A DNA stretch of 64,000 bases from contig CALXMK010000010.1 of assembly GCA_944389455.1 (NCBI GenBank), positions 41,224-105,223 on the forward strand, given 5' to 3'. The position numbers were made by a program, and so were the translations under genes. Source of the DNA: an uncultured Verrucomicrobiota bacterium (GTDB lineage Bacteria > Verrucomicrobiota > Verrucomicrobiia > Limisphaerales > UBA1412). The notes beneath the pieces are model-generated. The model ran no database searches and had not been told where the DNA came from. It worked only from the letters and a program-made list of their open reading frames with translations. This document shows, piece by piece, positions 49,862-59,354 of this stretch. How positions within the stretch are numbered: the stretch's first letter is position 1; every line of letters begins with the position of its first letter.

Positions 49862-52331
49862 AAAGACTGAGGTGCGACAAGAGGTGACAAAGAAGATAAA
49901 AACTTTAACAGACGGAGAAATCGCTCTGAAAGAGAAATCATGTCCTCTGAAATTGGATATTTTAAAGTTGTCCGATTGTGTAATCTTTCCGGGAACAGTA
50001 GTTCCGTTAGTAATAGATGAACCGGAACAGATTCAACTGATAGATGAGGCTTTGAATAGAGATTGCATTCTTGGGGTAATCTTAAGTCCGGAACAGAGTA
50101 AGAAAACGGAAAGTTATTTGCTGCCAGAGAATCCAGAAGAAGTGCAGGAGACTGGGACGGAGAAAATATCTCGGATTGGCTGTATGGTTCAAATTCATCG
50201 GATAGTTGGTTTCGAGGAAAAATTTCTGCGTATTCTGGTGGCTGGAATTGAGAGATTTCATATACTAGAGAATGAGAATGCGGATCAGGAGGTTTTTCGA
50301 GGAGTTCAGGTAGAGTATTTACCAGATTTATCTCCAACAGAGTCGGAGCAAGAGCAGCTCCGAGTATTGGCGACGCGATTGCAATCTTTATTTGAGGATT
50401 ATATTAAGTTGGTGCCGACTTTATCTAAAGATGTTAAATTGGCTGCCCTTACGGCTGATGAACCGAGTGTGCTGGCTAACCGAGCGGCATTTGCTCTTTC
50501 ATTAAGCATGGAGGAGAAATATGAACTTCTGGAGACAAGAAACGTTCGAAAAAGGATTGAGAGATTAATTGCTTTAGCAGAAAGAGAGATAGAGCTGGCA
50601 AGATTGGATGAGAGAATCTTGAAGGCGACAGATCATCGTTTACTCAAATTGCAGAGGGATAATTACTTGAGAGAACAGCTCAAATCAATCCAGAAGGAGT
50701 TGGGGAATGATGCAGGGCAGGAGATTCGTCTTCTACGAGAACAGATTTATCTCAATGGCTTGGAAGGGGAGGCTTTGGATATTGCCCGGCGGGAGCTGCA
50801 GCGTTTGGAGACGATTTCATATGCGTCGCCGGAGTATGCTACGGTAAGAAGCTATCTCGATTGGCTGGTTTCACTGCCTTGGAAGAGGAAAGAGAATATC
50901 GTATTGGATTTGGCTCATGCGCATGCGGTATTGGATCAGAGTCATTATGGATTATTCCAAGTAAAGGAGCGTCTTTTGGAGTATTTAGCGGGAATGAAGG
51001 CGAGTGCTTCTGCGCGAACTCCGATACTTTGTCTGGTTGGACCTTCCGGAGTCGGAAAGACATCTTTGGGGAAGAGAGTGGCAGAAGCCATGGGGCGGAA
51101 GTTTTGCCGTATTTCCCTGGGAGGAATTCGAGATGTGGCTGAACTCCGAGGACATAGACGAACTTATGTCAGTGCGCTGCCGGGCAGAATTATTCAAAAT
51201 TTACGGAGATTGGGAACACAGAATCCAGTCATTCTGCTTGATGAGATTGATAAAGTCGGAGACAGTAGTGCCGGTGCTGAAGTGGAAGCGGCACTGATGG
51301 AGGTGTTGGATCCGGCTCAGAATAATTCCTTTATCGATCTGTATATGGGAATCCCTTTTGATTTATCAGAGGTTTTCTTTATCGTGACAGCCAATTGGCT
51401 GGATCCGTTGCCGGAAGCTTTAAGAAATCGATTAGAAGTCATAGAGCTGCCTGGTTATACTACAGAGGAGAAGATGGGGATTGCGATGGAACATATTCTG
51501 CCTTCATTGGCAGGGGAGATGAATTTACCGCGGAATTTTATCCGTTTTAGCCAAGAGGCGTTATTTTATCTTATTGAATCATATACCCGGGAAGGAGGAG
51601 TTCGTGAATTGAGGCGGCAGTTGGCTATTTTAATTCGAAGAATTCTTTTGCGTCGTCTGGAGAGCGGGTTAGGATTAGAATCTGAGAATAATGTTTCTCT
51701 CATGATCGAGGAAGATGTCAGGCGTTTGTTGGGAAGACCTCATTATGAAGTAAAACTGATGCCTCGGAAGATAAATGAGACGGGAATTGTCATAGGTTTG
51801 GCGTGGACTCCTCATGGTGGAGAGACAGCCTTGATAGAAGTAACACGGATGCCGGGGCGTGGAAATCTGATCTTGACAGGCAATTTGGGTAAGGTACTCT
51901 CGGAGAGTGCTAGGATAGCTTTGAGCTTCCTCTTTTCCGAAAAAAATCGATTTGGAATTGAACCAGGGCGCTTGGAGGAAAACGATATCCATGTTCATAT
52001 TCCCTCCGGATCTGTTTCTAAAGATGGGCCCAGCGCAGGATTAGCTATTGCTGCGGGATTGGCTTCTCTTTTCAGTGATCGCAAGCTCAAGGATGGATTG
52101 GGAATCACAGGGGAGCTTTCATTGCGTGGACGAGTTTTACCGGTAGATGGAATTTTTGAGAAGGTTTTGGCTGCGATTCGAGCTGGACTTTCGGAGGTTA
52201 TTCTTCCTGAAGGGAACCGTTCTGATTGGGAAGAAATGCCTGAAATGATTAAACAGAAGATTAGCCCTTATTTTACGGAAAACGCGGCGGAAGCGATTGT
52301 TTACGCACTTTCGGCGGAGAAATCAAAATGA
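49848..52331 (+). CDS. lon: ATP-dependent protease Lon
   Basis: Lon is a cytoplasmic hexameric AAA+ serine protease that degrades damaged and short-lived regulatory proteins. The 827 residues contain the N-terminal substrate domain (LKLSDCVIFPGTVVPLVID), a long coiled region, Walker A GPSGVGKTS near 398-406 and Walker B ILLDEIDKVG, then the protease domain with the Ser-Lys dyad: KDGPSAGLAI (Ser near 728) and KVLAAIRAGL (Lys near 771). The start is GTG at 49848, overlapping the glycosyltransferase. It overlaps the LolA-like gene by four bases. Confidence 0.96.
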   Translation: MIKLEKTEVRQEVTKKIKTLTDGEIALKEKSCPLKLDILKLSDCVIFPGTVVPLVIDEPEQIQLIDEALNRDCILGVILSPEQSKKTESYLLPENPEEVQETGTEKISRIGCMVQIHRIVGFEEKFLRILVAGIERFHILENENADQEVFRGVQVEYLPDLSPTESEQEQLRVLATRLQSLFEDYIKLVPTLSKDVKLAALTADEPSVLANRAAFALSLSMEEKYELLETRNVRKRIERLIALAEREIELARLDERILKATDHRLLKLQRDNYLREQLKSIQKELGNDAGQEIRLLREQIYLNGLEGEALDIARRELQRLETISYASPEYATVRSYLDWLVSLPWKRKENIVLDLAHAHAVLDQSHYGLFQVKERLLEYLAGMKASASARTPILCLVGPSGVGKTSLGKRVAEAMGRKFCRISLGGIRDVAELRGHRRTYVSALPGRIIQNLRRLGTQNPVILLDEIDKVGDSSAGAEVEAALMEVLDPAQNNSFIDLYMGIPFDLSEVFFIVTANWLDPLPEALRNRLEVIELPGYTTEEKMGIAMEHILPSLAGEMNLPRNFIRFSQEALFYLIESYTREGGVRELRRQLAILIRRILLRRLESGLGLESENNVSLMIEEDVRRLLGRPHYEVKLMPRKINETGIVIGLAWTPHGGETALIEVTRMPGRGNLILTGNLGKVLSESARIALSFLFSEKNRFGIEPGRLEENDIHVHIPSGSVSKDGPSAGLAIAAGLASLFSDRKLKDGLGITGELSLRGRVLPVDGIFEKVLAAIRAGLSEVILPEGNRSDWEEMPEMIKQKISPYFTENAAEAIVYALSAEKSK

Positions 52332-53170
52332 TAAAGTTCAAGTTAAGTGTAAAGCGGAGCAAGTTCTCTCCCCGAGCATTCTTGGCTGGAGGAATGATCT
52401 GGGGAATGATGGTTTTGAGTGTGTTAGGGCAGGGAATTACCTCTTCATGGGAGGAAACGGAGGATGCTGTACAGATTATAGAAACAATCCGCTCACGCGT
52501 ACCGACGGAAGAAATCATGAGCAAAGGGGTTTTAAAACTTAAGATTTCCGGAGAGAAAACCCGTTATATCCCGATACAATTTGGAGTACGTCCTTTGACG
52601 GAATTGTCTTGGGAAAGCAGTTATGAGACTTTGGTTAAAGAAGGGGTTCAAGAGCGGTTGGTTATAGTCAATCATGTAACGGAGCCGAGTCAGTGTTTTC
52701 TTTCTACCCGCAACGCGGGAGAAAAAGAATGGGAAACACGTGAACTTCTTCCTGGGAGAGATACGGCAATCCGTTTTGCTGATACGGATTTTTGGGTTTG
52801 TGATCTTGAATTGGAATTTCTACAATGGAAAGAGCAGTCTTTTATCAAGCGTGAAATGCGTAAAGGGCGTCCTTGCAGGGTGATAGAGAGCAGTATGCCA
52901 CGGGATTTGATTCGAGGGGATATGTATCGAAAAGTTCTTTCCTGGGTGGATAATGAATCAGGGGGAATAGTGATGGCTCAATCGTATAATCCACAAGGGA
53001 AAAGGATGAAAGAGTTTGAAGTGCAGAGCTTTAAAAAGGTTAATGGTGTTTGGCAGTTGAAACAGATGACAATTTACGATAATCAGCGCAGCAGCCGCAC
53101 TACTTTGGAAATAGATCTTTCTGTAGAGGATCCCAATGAAACTGGATCAGTGAAAGAAATAGGGAAATAG
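52328..53170 (+). CDS. LolA-like outer-membrane lipoprotein-sorting protein
   Basis: This exported protein of 280 residues has a signal peptide (FLAGGMIWGMMVLSVLGQG near 20-38) and a body resembling the LolA-like family often annotated 'outer membrane lipoprotein-sorting protein': GVLKLKISGEKTRYIPI, DTDFWVCDLELEFLQW, RPCRVIESSMP and VNGVWQLKQMTIYDNQRSSRT. These proteins have an LolA/LppX beta-half-barrel that binds lipid or lipoprotein acyl chains. It follows lon with an ATGA overlap and is followed at once by queA, so its level may be tied to stress expression of lon. Confidence 0.83.
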   Translation: MIKFKLSVKRSKFSPRAFLAGGMIWGMMVLSVLGQGITSSWEETEDAVQIIETIRSRVPTEEIMSKGVLKLKISGEKTRYIPIQFGVRPLTELSWESSYETLVKEGVQERLVIVNHVTEPSQCFLSTRNAGEKEWETRELLPGRDTAIRFADTDFWVCDLELEFLQWKEQSFIKREMRKGRPCRVIESSMPRDLIRGDMYRKVLSWVDNESGGIVMAQSYNPQGKRMKEFEVQSFKKVNGVWQLKQMTIYDNQRSSRTTLEIDLSVEDPNETGSVKEIGK

Positions 53171-54250
53171 GTGAAGACCTCTGATTTTGACTTTAATTTG
53201 CCGCATGAACTGATTGCGCAGTATCCTCCTAAGCAGAGATCCGATTCGCGGTTGATGTGTGTGGATCGTGCTTCTAAGCATGTCAGCGATCATTGCTTTA
53301 CTGAATTGCCTTCTTTATTAAGAGAAGGGGATCTGTTGGTTTTAAATGATACACGGGTAATTCCGGCACGGTTGGCTGCTCAGAAAAAGAATGGAAAGAG
53401 ATTTGAAATACTGCTTATGGAGAAAATCACTCCTTCTGAGTGGAAAGCCATGGTCCGTCCGGGTAAAGATGCGGCCCGGGGGATCCCTCTGTGTTTATTG
53501 GATCATCAAGGTGAAGTTTCAGATATCACTGCCAGGGTTTATGAGAAGGAATCCAATTTCTATCATGTTCGGTTTACTTGTGGTGATCTTCCCGCAGAGC
53601 TTTCTTCAGAAATGTTGGAACGCTTGGGCAATGTTCCGTTGCCGCCGTATATAGAACGTTCTCCGGAGGAAATGGATATCAATCGCTATCAGACGGTTTT
53701 CGCTCATGTTCCGGGCTCTGTGGCAGCGCCTACGGCTGGATTACATTTTACGGAAGATATTTTGAATAACCTACAATCTGTGGGAATTCAGATTGCTTAT
53801 GTTACTCTTCATGTGGGACCGGGAACTTTTGCTCCGGTTAAGACGGAAAATCTCTCCGAGCATCCTATGCATGAGGAGGCTTTTATTTTACCGGAGTCGA
53901 CGGCAACGGCTATTTGTGAGGCTAAGAAGGAGGGGCGAAGAGTTATTCCAGTGGGAACAACTTCGATGAGAGTGATTGAAAGCGCAGCTCGTGAGCAGGG
54001 AGGAACTTCACAATTGAAGCCGATGGTTTCCAGAACGCGTCTTTTTATCTATCCACCGGCTGATTTTTATGTGGCGGATGCTTTATTAACAAATTTTCAC
54101 TTTCCCAAGTCAACTCTTCTAATGTTGGTCAGTGCTTTTGCAAGCCCGGGAGCTGAGATGGGGCGAGAGTTAATTCTCCAGGCATATCGCCATGCGATAG
54201 AAGAGCGTTATCGATTTTTTAGCTATGGGGATGCTATGTTGATTACATGA
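53171..54250 (+). CDS. queA: S-adenosylmethionine:tRNA ribosyltransferase-isomerase QueA
   Basis: QueA transfers and isomerises the ribosyl part of SAM onto 7-aminomethyl-deazaguanine in tRNA, giving epoxyqueuosine. The 359 residues begin DFDFNLPHELIAQYPPKQR and show DRASKHVSDHCF, LVLNDTRVIPARL, VAAPTAGLHFTEDIL, TLHVGPGTFAPVK and VGTTSMRVIES, all family signatures. The GTG start directly abuts the LolA-like stop. tgt and queG are not in the window. Confidence 0.96.
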   Translation: MKTSDFDFNLPHELIAQYPPKQRSDSRLMCVDRASKHVSDHCFTELPSLLREGDLLVLNDTRVIPARLAAQKKNGKRFEILLMEKITPSEWKAMVRPGKDAARGIPLCLLDHQGEVSDITARVYEKESNFYHVRFTCGDLPAELSSEMLERLGNVPLPPYIERSPEEMDINRYQTVFAHVPGSVAAPTAGLHFTEDILNNLQSVGIQIAYVTLHVGPGTFAPVKTENLSEHPMHEEAFILPESTATAICEAKKEGRRVIPVGTTSMRVIESAAREQGGTSQLKPMVSRTRLFIYPPADFYVADALLTNFHFPKSTLLMLVSAFASPGAEMGRELILQAYRHAIEERYRFFSYGDAMLIT

Positions 54251-54270
54251 TGATGTAAGAAGAGTTGGAA

Positions 54271-54987
54271 ATGAAAACCGGCACGTCAGTGTTTGACCCT
54301 GTACTGAAGAGAGAATATTATTTTAAGAGATGTTTTCAGAGTATGGGGTTTACATTATTGGAATTGCTGGTAGTAATGACTATTATTATCATCCTTGTGG
54401 CATTACTGCTTTCGGCTATTTTTCATGCTAAGCAGAAAGCACATCAAATTGTTTGCGCGGGTAAGCTTCGTCAATGGGGGATGGCGACTTTTTACTATAC
54501 AATGGATAATGAGGATTATTTGCCATTAGATGGTTCTCCTAATGGAACTTCTATTTATGGCGGATGGTATATCGATTTGCCTCCTTATTTGGGAATGAGA
54601 CCTTATAGTCAAGAGGAATGGAGAACTAATGAAAACCAAACTCCAGATTTGAGACAGAACTGGTTTTGTCCATCCAATCCACGCCGCAGTAATGGGCTCA
54701 ATCTCTTTCATTATTGTCTTAATGAGTATGTGAATATGACGGGAGATGATAATGCTCCGATTCGCTATGCGACGGTGCCGTTGCCTTCAAAAACGGTTTG
54801 GCTTTTTGACTCAAAAAATCGACCGGCTGTCGGTTATTGGAATTTTGTCCATACCAATTTGCATGGAAGGGGTGCCAATATTCTTTTCCTGGATGGACAC
54901 GTGATGCGTTATTCGGTGGAATCATATTGGGATTTCCAAGAAAACAAAGGAATAGCCGATAATCCTGAGTTAATCTGGATTCCGTAA
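54271..54987 (+). CDS. Type II secretion/type IV pilin-like pseudopilin, PVC-type
   Basis: A prepilin with cleavage motif G-FTLLELLVVM preceded by a long leader of about 27 residues. After the hydrophobic helix (MTIIIILVALLLSAIF) come AGKLRQWGMATFYYTMDNED and a C-terminal segment ANILFLDGHVMRYS, the H-x9-DG-like ending found in hundreds of paralogues of Verrucomicrobia, Planctomycetes and Lentisphaerae. The 239-residue protein is probably exported to the cell surface; the function of the expanded family is not settled. The ATG at 54271 has AGAAGAG eight bases upstream and is preferred to a TTG six bases earlier. Confidence 0.87.
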   Translation: MKTGTSVFDPVLKREYYFKRCFQSMGFTLLELLVVMTIIIILVALLLSAIFHAKQKAHQIVCAGKLRQWGMATFYYTMDNEDYLPLDGSPNGTSIYGGWYIDLPPYLGMRPYSQEEWRTNENQTPDLRQNWFCPSNPRRSNGLNLFHYCLNEYVNMTGDDNAPIRYATVPLPSKTVWLFDSKNRPAVGYWNFVHTNLHGRGANILFLDGHVMRYSVESYWDFQENKGIADNPELIWIP

Positions 54988-55356
54988 ATAAAAATTGGAG
55001 GAGATGCTCTCTGTTTTTTGTCAATTTTACTTTAGAAAGAAAATCTCAGCTGCAAGAGGTTAAGAATGGGGAATTTCTAATTAACTCAATCTCTCTTAAC
55101 CGGCGTTTATAGTACGTTTGACTTAACCTTATAATGCGTTTTCAGGTAATAAGAGGAGTATAATAAATCGGTTCATTATGTGTGCGCTGAAAAGTTATGA
55201 AGCCGGTTATCGTATTGCGTAAGGAGTTGGAGGAAGATAAGAAGAGAGTGGATGATTTAGTTTAGAGAAACGATTTGAATAAAAAGAAAAGGGAAGCTTT
55301 ATATTTACGGGCTTCCCTCTTTTAAAATTTTATTAGAATTAAATGTTTTTTCTAAA
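54988..55356. other. Convergent intergenic region
   Basis: This 369-base gap holds the minus-strand terminator at 55281-55320. A spaced inverted repeat is present: TAACCGGC (55097-55104) and GCCGGTTA (55202-55209). A 22-codon frame (55197-55265, MKPVIVLRKELEEDKKRVDD) is open but has no ribosome-binding site. Confidence 0.45.
55281..55320 (-). terminator. Terminator of the YfgM-like gene
   Basis: Stem AGGGAAGC / GCTTCCCT, followed on the minus strand by TTTTCTTTTTATT. Confidence 0.82.
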
Positions 55357-56322
55357 TTAATTCCCTTCAGCGGGTTGTTCCTCTGTTTTTTCAGGAGCAG
55401 TCGGAGCTGCCGGCTGTTGCTCTTCAGCTTGTTGAGTTTTTTCTTCCGCAACGGCGGGAGCTGGAACTGTCTCGGTCGGAGCTGTGGGTTGAGCGGCTTC
55501 ATTCGCCTGTTGATTTTCTTCCGTAGCTTCTGTTGTCGTAGTAGAGGCAGCAGGTTTTTCTTCATCAGGACGCGCTAACATAGGAGGAACAGCGGCCGGA
55601 GTCGAGGTTTGATTGGTAGTTGCGGTTACCGCAGGAGTGCTGGAGACAGTATTTGCCGGTTTTTCTGATTCTTTCAGCTCAGGGTGAGCAGTCTCGATTT
55701 CTCTGATAGCAGCATAGGCGTCGCTGGCCCAAACTCTTTGAGGGGTACGAGAGATTTCTTCATAGAGTTCCAGAGCTTTATCCGGCTGTTCTTTTGCCAA
55801 ATAGAGAGAGGCCAGATTGATTTTAGATTGAAGCGAGACTAGGGTATTGTCTGTAATAAGTTTTTGATAAAGCGCAATTGCTTCATCTACCTTGTTCATA
55901 GCGTCAAGGCTGACGGCTTCGCCGTAGGAGGCGATAGAAAGCAGAGGTCCGGCTGTTGGGAAGGAGTTTTGAAAGTTTTTAAAAGTATCATAGGCTTTCT
56001 GATATTCTCCGGTGGTAAAATAAACCGCACCGGCTTCCAGGATAGCTCTTTCTGCGGTGGAGGTTCCGGAGTAGTTTTCTGCGATTTTAAGGAGGTCCGC
56101 AGCGGGAACTTCTCCCTTGGCGATAATGCTGATAGGTTCCCCTAACTCAAAGAGAGCCGTATTTGCATTAATTTTCTTCTGATTTCCGCTCCAAATGACA
56201 TATGCGATCGATACACCAATGATCGTCAGAATGATAGCCCATGTATGGATCTTTTTACGATTACTTTCGTACCAAGCCCATAACTCGTAAAGTTTACCAG
56301 ACTCTAAGATATTTTCGCTCAT
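55357..56322 (-). CDS. YfgM-like membrane-anchored TPR protein with Ala/Pro/Glu-rich tail
   Basis: This bitopic protein of 321 residues has one membrane helix (TWAIILTIIGVSIAYVIW near 26-43) and a periplasmic TPR_21-type domain (TAERAILEAGAVYFTTGEYQ, LQSKINLASLYLAKEQPDKA) to about residue 215. YfgM of E. coli, the family namesake, is an ancillary chaperone of the SecYEG translocon. The last 100 residues are low-complexity Ala, Pro, Glu and Thr, longer than usual and probably a flexible, surface-reaching linker. It is transcribed alone. Confidence 0.78.
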   Translation of the reverse strand: MSENILESGKLYELWAWYESNRKKIHTWAIILTIIGVSIAYVIWSGNQKKINANTALFELGEPISIIAKGEVPAADLLKIAENYSGTSTAERAILEAGAVYFTTGEYQKAYDTFKNFQNSFPTAGPLLSIASYGEAVSLDAMNKVDEAIALYQKLITDNTLVSLQSKINLASLYLAKEQPDKALELYEEISRTPQRVWASDAYAAIREIETAHPELKESEKPANTVSSTPAVTATTNQTSTPAAVPPMLARPDEEKPAASTTTTEATEENQQANEAAQPTAPTETVPAPAVAEEKTQQAEEQQPAAPTAPEKTEEQPAEGN

Positions 56323-56411
56323 AGCAAAGCAGAGGGAATCCTATCAGATTTAGGATTGAAAGCAAGGATAATCTGAGTGAAAAAAGTTTTTTAAACTCTT
56401 TTTATCTTTCT

Positions 56412-56445
56412 GAAGAAAAAGGGAGAATTGACTTAATTCTCCCTT
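56412..56445 (-). terminator. Terminator of guaB
   Basis: Stem GGGAGAATT / AATTCTCCC with a 5-base loop, followed on the minus strand by TTTTTCTTC. Confidence 0.88.
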
Positions 56446-56491
56446 CGTACTCCTTTTCTAAAAGTGAAAAAAATGAGTGGCTTCTTAATAT

Positions 56492-58063
56492 TTATTTATT
56501 GGCGGTCTTTACTTCGATCACATCGTGAGGAGAAGCTTCATGCTGACCAGCTGTGCTGACTTGGATATAGCGGGCTTTTTGCCGGAGCTCGGATAGATTT
56601 TTAGCACCTAGATAACCCATTCCAGATTGAATGCCACCGATAAGTTGTCCCAAGACATGATCCAAAGAACCGGCAATTTCTTTAAGAGCCTCTACCCCTT
56701 CGGCTGCGATTTTGCGGTTCATATCGTTTTTGGAATGTCCATAGCGACTGGCAGAGCCAGCTCTCATAGCAGCCATACTGCCCATGCCTCTATATTGTTT
56801 ATAGAGTTTACCTCCAATTTCCATAATTTCACCGGGAGCTTCGGTGCATCCAGCCAAGAGACCCCCGCAAATAACGGCATGAGTTAGGGTAAGGGCTTTG
56901 ACAATATCACCCGATTTGGTCAGTCCACCGTCTGCCAGCAAGGTGACTCCTTTTTTAGCAGCGGCCCGTGAGGCTATATAAATGGCCGTAAGTTGAGGAA
57001 TACCGACCCCGGCAACAATGCGGGTAGAACAGATGGAGCCGGGACCTTGACCGATTTTAATGATATTGGCTCCGGCTTCAGCCAGAAATTCTACTCCGGC
57101 GCCGCTGGTTACATTTCCAGCAATAATCGGGAGAGAAGGGAAGGCTTCTCGGATAAGACGGACGGTATTGCCTACATCTCGAGTGAATCCGTGAGCGGTG
57201 GAAACGGCTACCACGTCGACGGATTTTTCCAACAGATTGGAAACATGTGCCAGGATTCTGTTTTTATCCAGATTTCCGGTGTTGTCTCGGGTGATGGGAA
57301 TAGCCGCACCGCAGAGAAGTCTAAAATGGGAATCGCGTGCTGGTTTAATCTGAGCACTACGTTCTTGGTTGATTCTCAGAATGTCGCTTAGAGTAAAGAG
57401 TCCGCGAAGCCGGTCAGAGTCATCCACAACCATGAGCTTATGCTCCATGGGGTGATCCATAAAGTATTTATCGGCCGTGACAATAGCGTCGGGACCAAGT
57501 TTGCTTTGGAGGATGGTGCTGATTTGAGATCGAGGAATAATAACATCCGTGACTTTAAAATGAGCGTATCGGGTATTGATAACGTGGGCAGGAAGCATTC
57601 CCAAAATTTTTCCTGCTGCATCTACAACAGGAAAAGTACTGAATGTATATTTTTCACGCTCAATCGTTTGCAGAAGATCTCCAATCAATTTGTCAGGGGC
57701 TATGGTGACAGGGTCTTGGATTAGACCGTGAATATGGCCTTTGACTCGATTCACTTCGGCAATCTGTTCTTTTTCGGTCATATTATAGTGGATGAGTCCT
57801 AAACCGCCGTTGAGTGCCATCCCGATTGCCATACGGGATTCGGTTACGGTATCCATATCGGAAGAGATGATAGGGATATTGAGTTCTAGTCCTTCCGCTA
57901 AACGGGTATTTAGGAGTGTTTCACGGGGGAGTATTTCAGAATAGAGAGTAGCCAGTGAAACGTCGTCGTAAGTTAATCCCAGATGGGAATGAGCGCTGAA
58001 AAAGTCATCTGCGCATTGAAAGAATTGTAAATCCAGATTGTTGGTTTCGTGCATACTAACCAT
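56492..58063 (-). CDS. guaB: Inosine-5'-monophosphate dehydrogenase
   Basis: This enzyme oxidises IMP to XMP, the rate-limiting step of guanine nucleotide synthesis. The 523 residues have the N-terminal TIM-barrel part ([35 protein letters not shown]), two CBS domains at about 120-235 ([18 protein letters not shown]), and the catalytic loop [18 protein letters not shown] near 340-357 with the active Cys, then the flap [16 protein letters not shown] fourth-residue ATG at 58054 is an alternative start. No ribosome-binding site is visible. Confidence 0.95.
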   Translation of the reverse strand: MVSMHETNNLDLQFFQCADDFFSAHSHLGLTYDDVSLATLYSEILPRETLLNTRLAEGLELNIPIISSDMDTVTESRMAIGMALNGGLGLIHYNMTEKEQIAEVNRVKGHIHGLIQDPVTIAPDKLIGDLLQTIEREKYTFSTFPVVDAAGKILGMLPAHVINTRYAHFKVTDVIIPRSQISTILQSKLGPDAIVTADKYFMDHPMEHKLMVVDDSDRLRGLFTLSDILRINQERSAQIKPARDSHFRLLCGAAIPITRDNTGNLDKNRILAHVSNLLEKSVDVVAVSTAHGFTRDVGNTVRLIREAFPSLPIIAGNVTSGAGVEFLAEAGANIIKIGQGPGSICSTRIVAGVGIPQLTAIYIASRAAAKKGVTLLADGGLTKSGDIVKALTLTHAVICGGLLAGCTEAPGEIMEIGGKLYKQYRGMGSMAAMRAGSASRYGHSKNDMNRKIAAEGVEALKEIAGSLDHVLGQLIGGIQSGMGYLGAKNLSELRQKARYIQVSTAGQHEASPHDVIEVKTANK

Positions 58064-58068
58064 AGGGA

Positions 58069-58098
58069 ATATTAAGAAAAAGAAAGACTGAAAAGCAA
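58069..58098 (-). promoter_or_regulatory. Possible promoter of guaB
   Basis: On the minus strand -35 TTGCTT, 18-base spacer and -10 TAATAT. The -10 ends five bases before the first ATG, so the message would be leaderless or nearly so. The boxes are only fair. Confidence 0.35.
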
Positions 58099-58284
58099 GC
58101 TATTTCCCGAGTCTGAGGAGAGGCTGTTTTATTATTTTGAATGGTCTAACCAAGGAATGATTGTTAGGAAAGTGAAAAGTTTATTGAAGAAAAGATTTCT
58201 TGTGAATCAGAGAAAGTTGAAATGTTTAAAGAAATAAAATGGCTTGTTTTTATTGCCTTTTTTTTGAATGATAGTGCGAGATTT

Positions 58285-58315
58285 TTGGTAAATCGATAGT
58301 CTATCTAGTTATAAT
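58285..58315 (+). promoter_or_regulatory. Possible promoter of the DUF481 gene
   Basis: Perfect -10 TATAAT with a -35-like TTGGTA at a long 19-base spacing. The ATG is only 11 bases after the -10, and no ribosome-binding site is present. Confidence 0.45.
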
Positions 58316-58326
58316 AACTCGTATTT

Positions 58327-59349
58327 ATGCAGCCTTATTTAAAATATCTGGTTTTAAGCGGAGGAATTTTTGTTTTTTCCTGTAGTGCGCAGGAGACTCT
58401 TTCCGAACAAGTACAGGTTCTGGATCTGAAAAATGGTGACAGAATTACTGCTGTGATTATATCTCAAACAGAGAGTTCTATAGAAGCACGGACTCGGTTT
58501 GGCACAATAACGATTCCTTTAGGTGAGATTGAAAAGCAGACGGCTATAGAGTCGGTTTCTGAGCCTGAGCCTACTTCGGCAGAGGAGTCGCCGGCGGAGG
58601 AAGCTCCTGCGGAAGAGGAGGCTACACCTTCTGAAGTTCCTCCGGTGGAAGGAGAGATTGTTCAGGAGGAGCAGCTGAGTTTTGCGAAGAAGTTTTTTGC
58701 TAATTTAGGCGGCGAGGTGCAGCTTGGTTTGGATGCGGGATTTGGAGCCAGTGATTATATGAATTATTATGGTCGTTTAGATGTGACACATGGACAAGAT
58801 CGCTGGAAGAATATTTGGCATGGTATGCTGACCTATGGTAAGAATAAAGGAGAGGTTTCGGCCGATAAATTAGATAGCTCTTATCGCTTAGAATATGATG
58901 TGACTGCAGATAAATTCTTCGTTTATTTTGAGCCTACAGGCGGTTATGATACAGTCAGAGAGATTGATTATTATTACACGGCAGGAGCTGGTTTAGGTTA
59001 TCATATTTTGAAAAAAGAGAAGATTTCCTTAGATTTCTCTACAGGTGGTTCTTACCAGAGTTATCATTATGAGAATGAACCCACTCGTGATGATATGTAT
59101 ATTGATTTTGAGGAACGATTCAGCTGGGCTATTGCTAAAGATTTAAATTTTAATCAGAAGCTGACATTTAGTCCTCAGGTAGATGATTGGAGTGTATATC
59201 GCGCTACTTTGGAAGCGGGACTTTCATGGGGATTCTATAAGAACATGACGTTTAATCTGACCTTGATAGATAAATACGATTCTCGTCCTTCTGAGGGAAT
59301 TGATAAGAATGATATGCAGCTGGTTTCTTCAATTGGCTTGAAGTTCTGA
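58327..59349 (+). CDS. DUF481 (YdiY-like) outer-membrane beta-barrel protein
   Basis: This exported protein of 340 residues starts with a signal peptide (YLVLSGGIFVFSCSAQE); the Cys at about residue 19 could mark a lipoprotein. Residues 30-75 form a small beta domain (LDLKNGDRITAVIISQTE). An acidic Pro/Glu/Ala linker follows at about 80-115. From residue 125 alternating beta strands build a predicted barrel (DSSYRLEYDVTADKFFVY, ITFSPQ-like, ATLEAGLSWGFYKNMTFNL), with the family ending VSSIGLKF. Function of DUF481 barrels is unknown. Confidence 0.8.
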   Translation: MQPYLKYLVLSGGIFVFSCSAQETLSEQVQVLDLKNGDRITAVIISQTESSIEARTRFGTITIPLGEIEKQTAIESVSEPEPTSAEESPAEEAPAEEEATPSEVPPVEGEIVQEEQLSFAKKFFANLGGEVQLGLDAGFGASDYMNYYGRLDVTHGQDRWKNIWHGMLTYGKNKGEVSADKLDSSYRLEYDVTADKFFVYFEPTGGYDTVREIDYYYTAGAGLGYHILKKEKISLDFSTGGSYQSYHYENEPTRDDMYIDFEERFSWAIAKDLNFNQKLTFSPQVDDWSVYRATLEAGLSWGFYKNMTFNLTLIDKYDSRPSEGIDKNDMQLVSSIGLKF

Positions 59350-59354
59350 TAGCA

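Noticed and set aside
55197..55265. A 22-codon frame (MKPVIVLRKELEEDKKRVDD)
   Set aside because: No ribosome-binding site, no promoter and too short to judge; may be a gene remnant.
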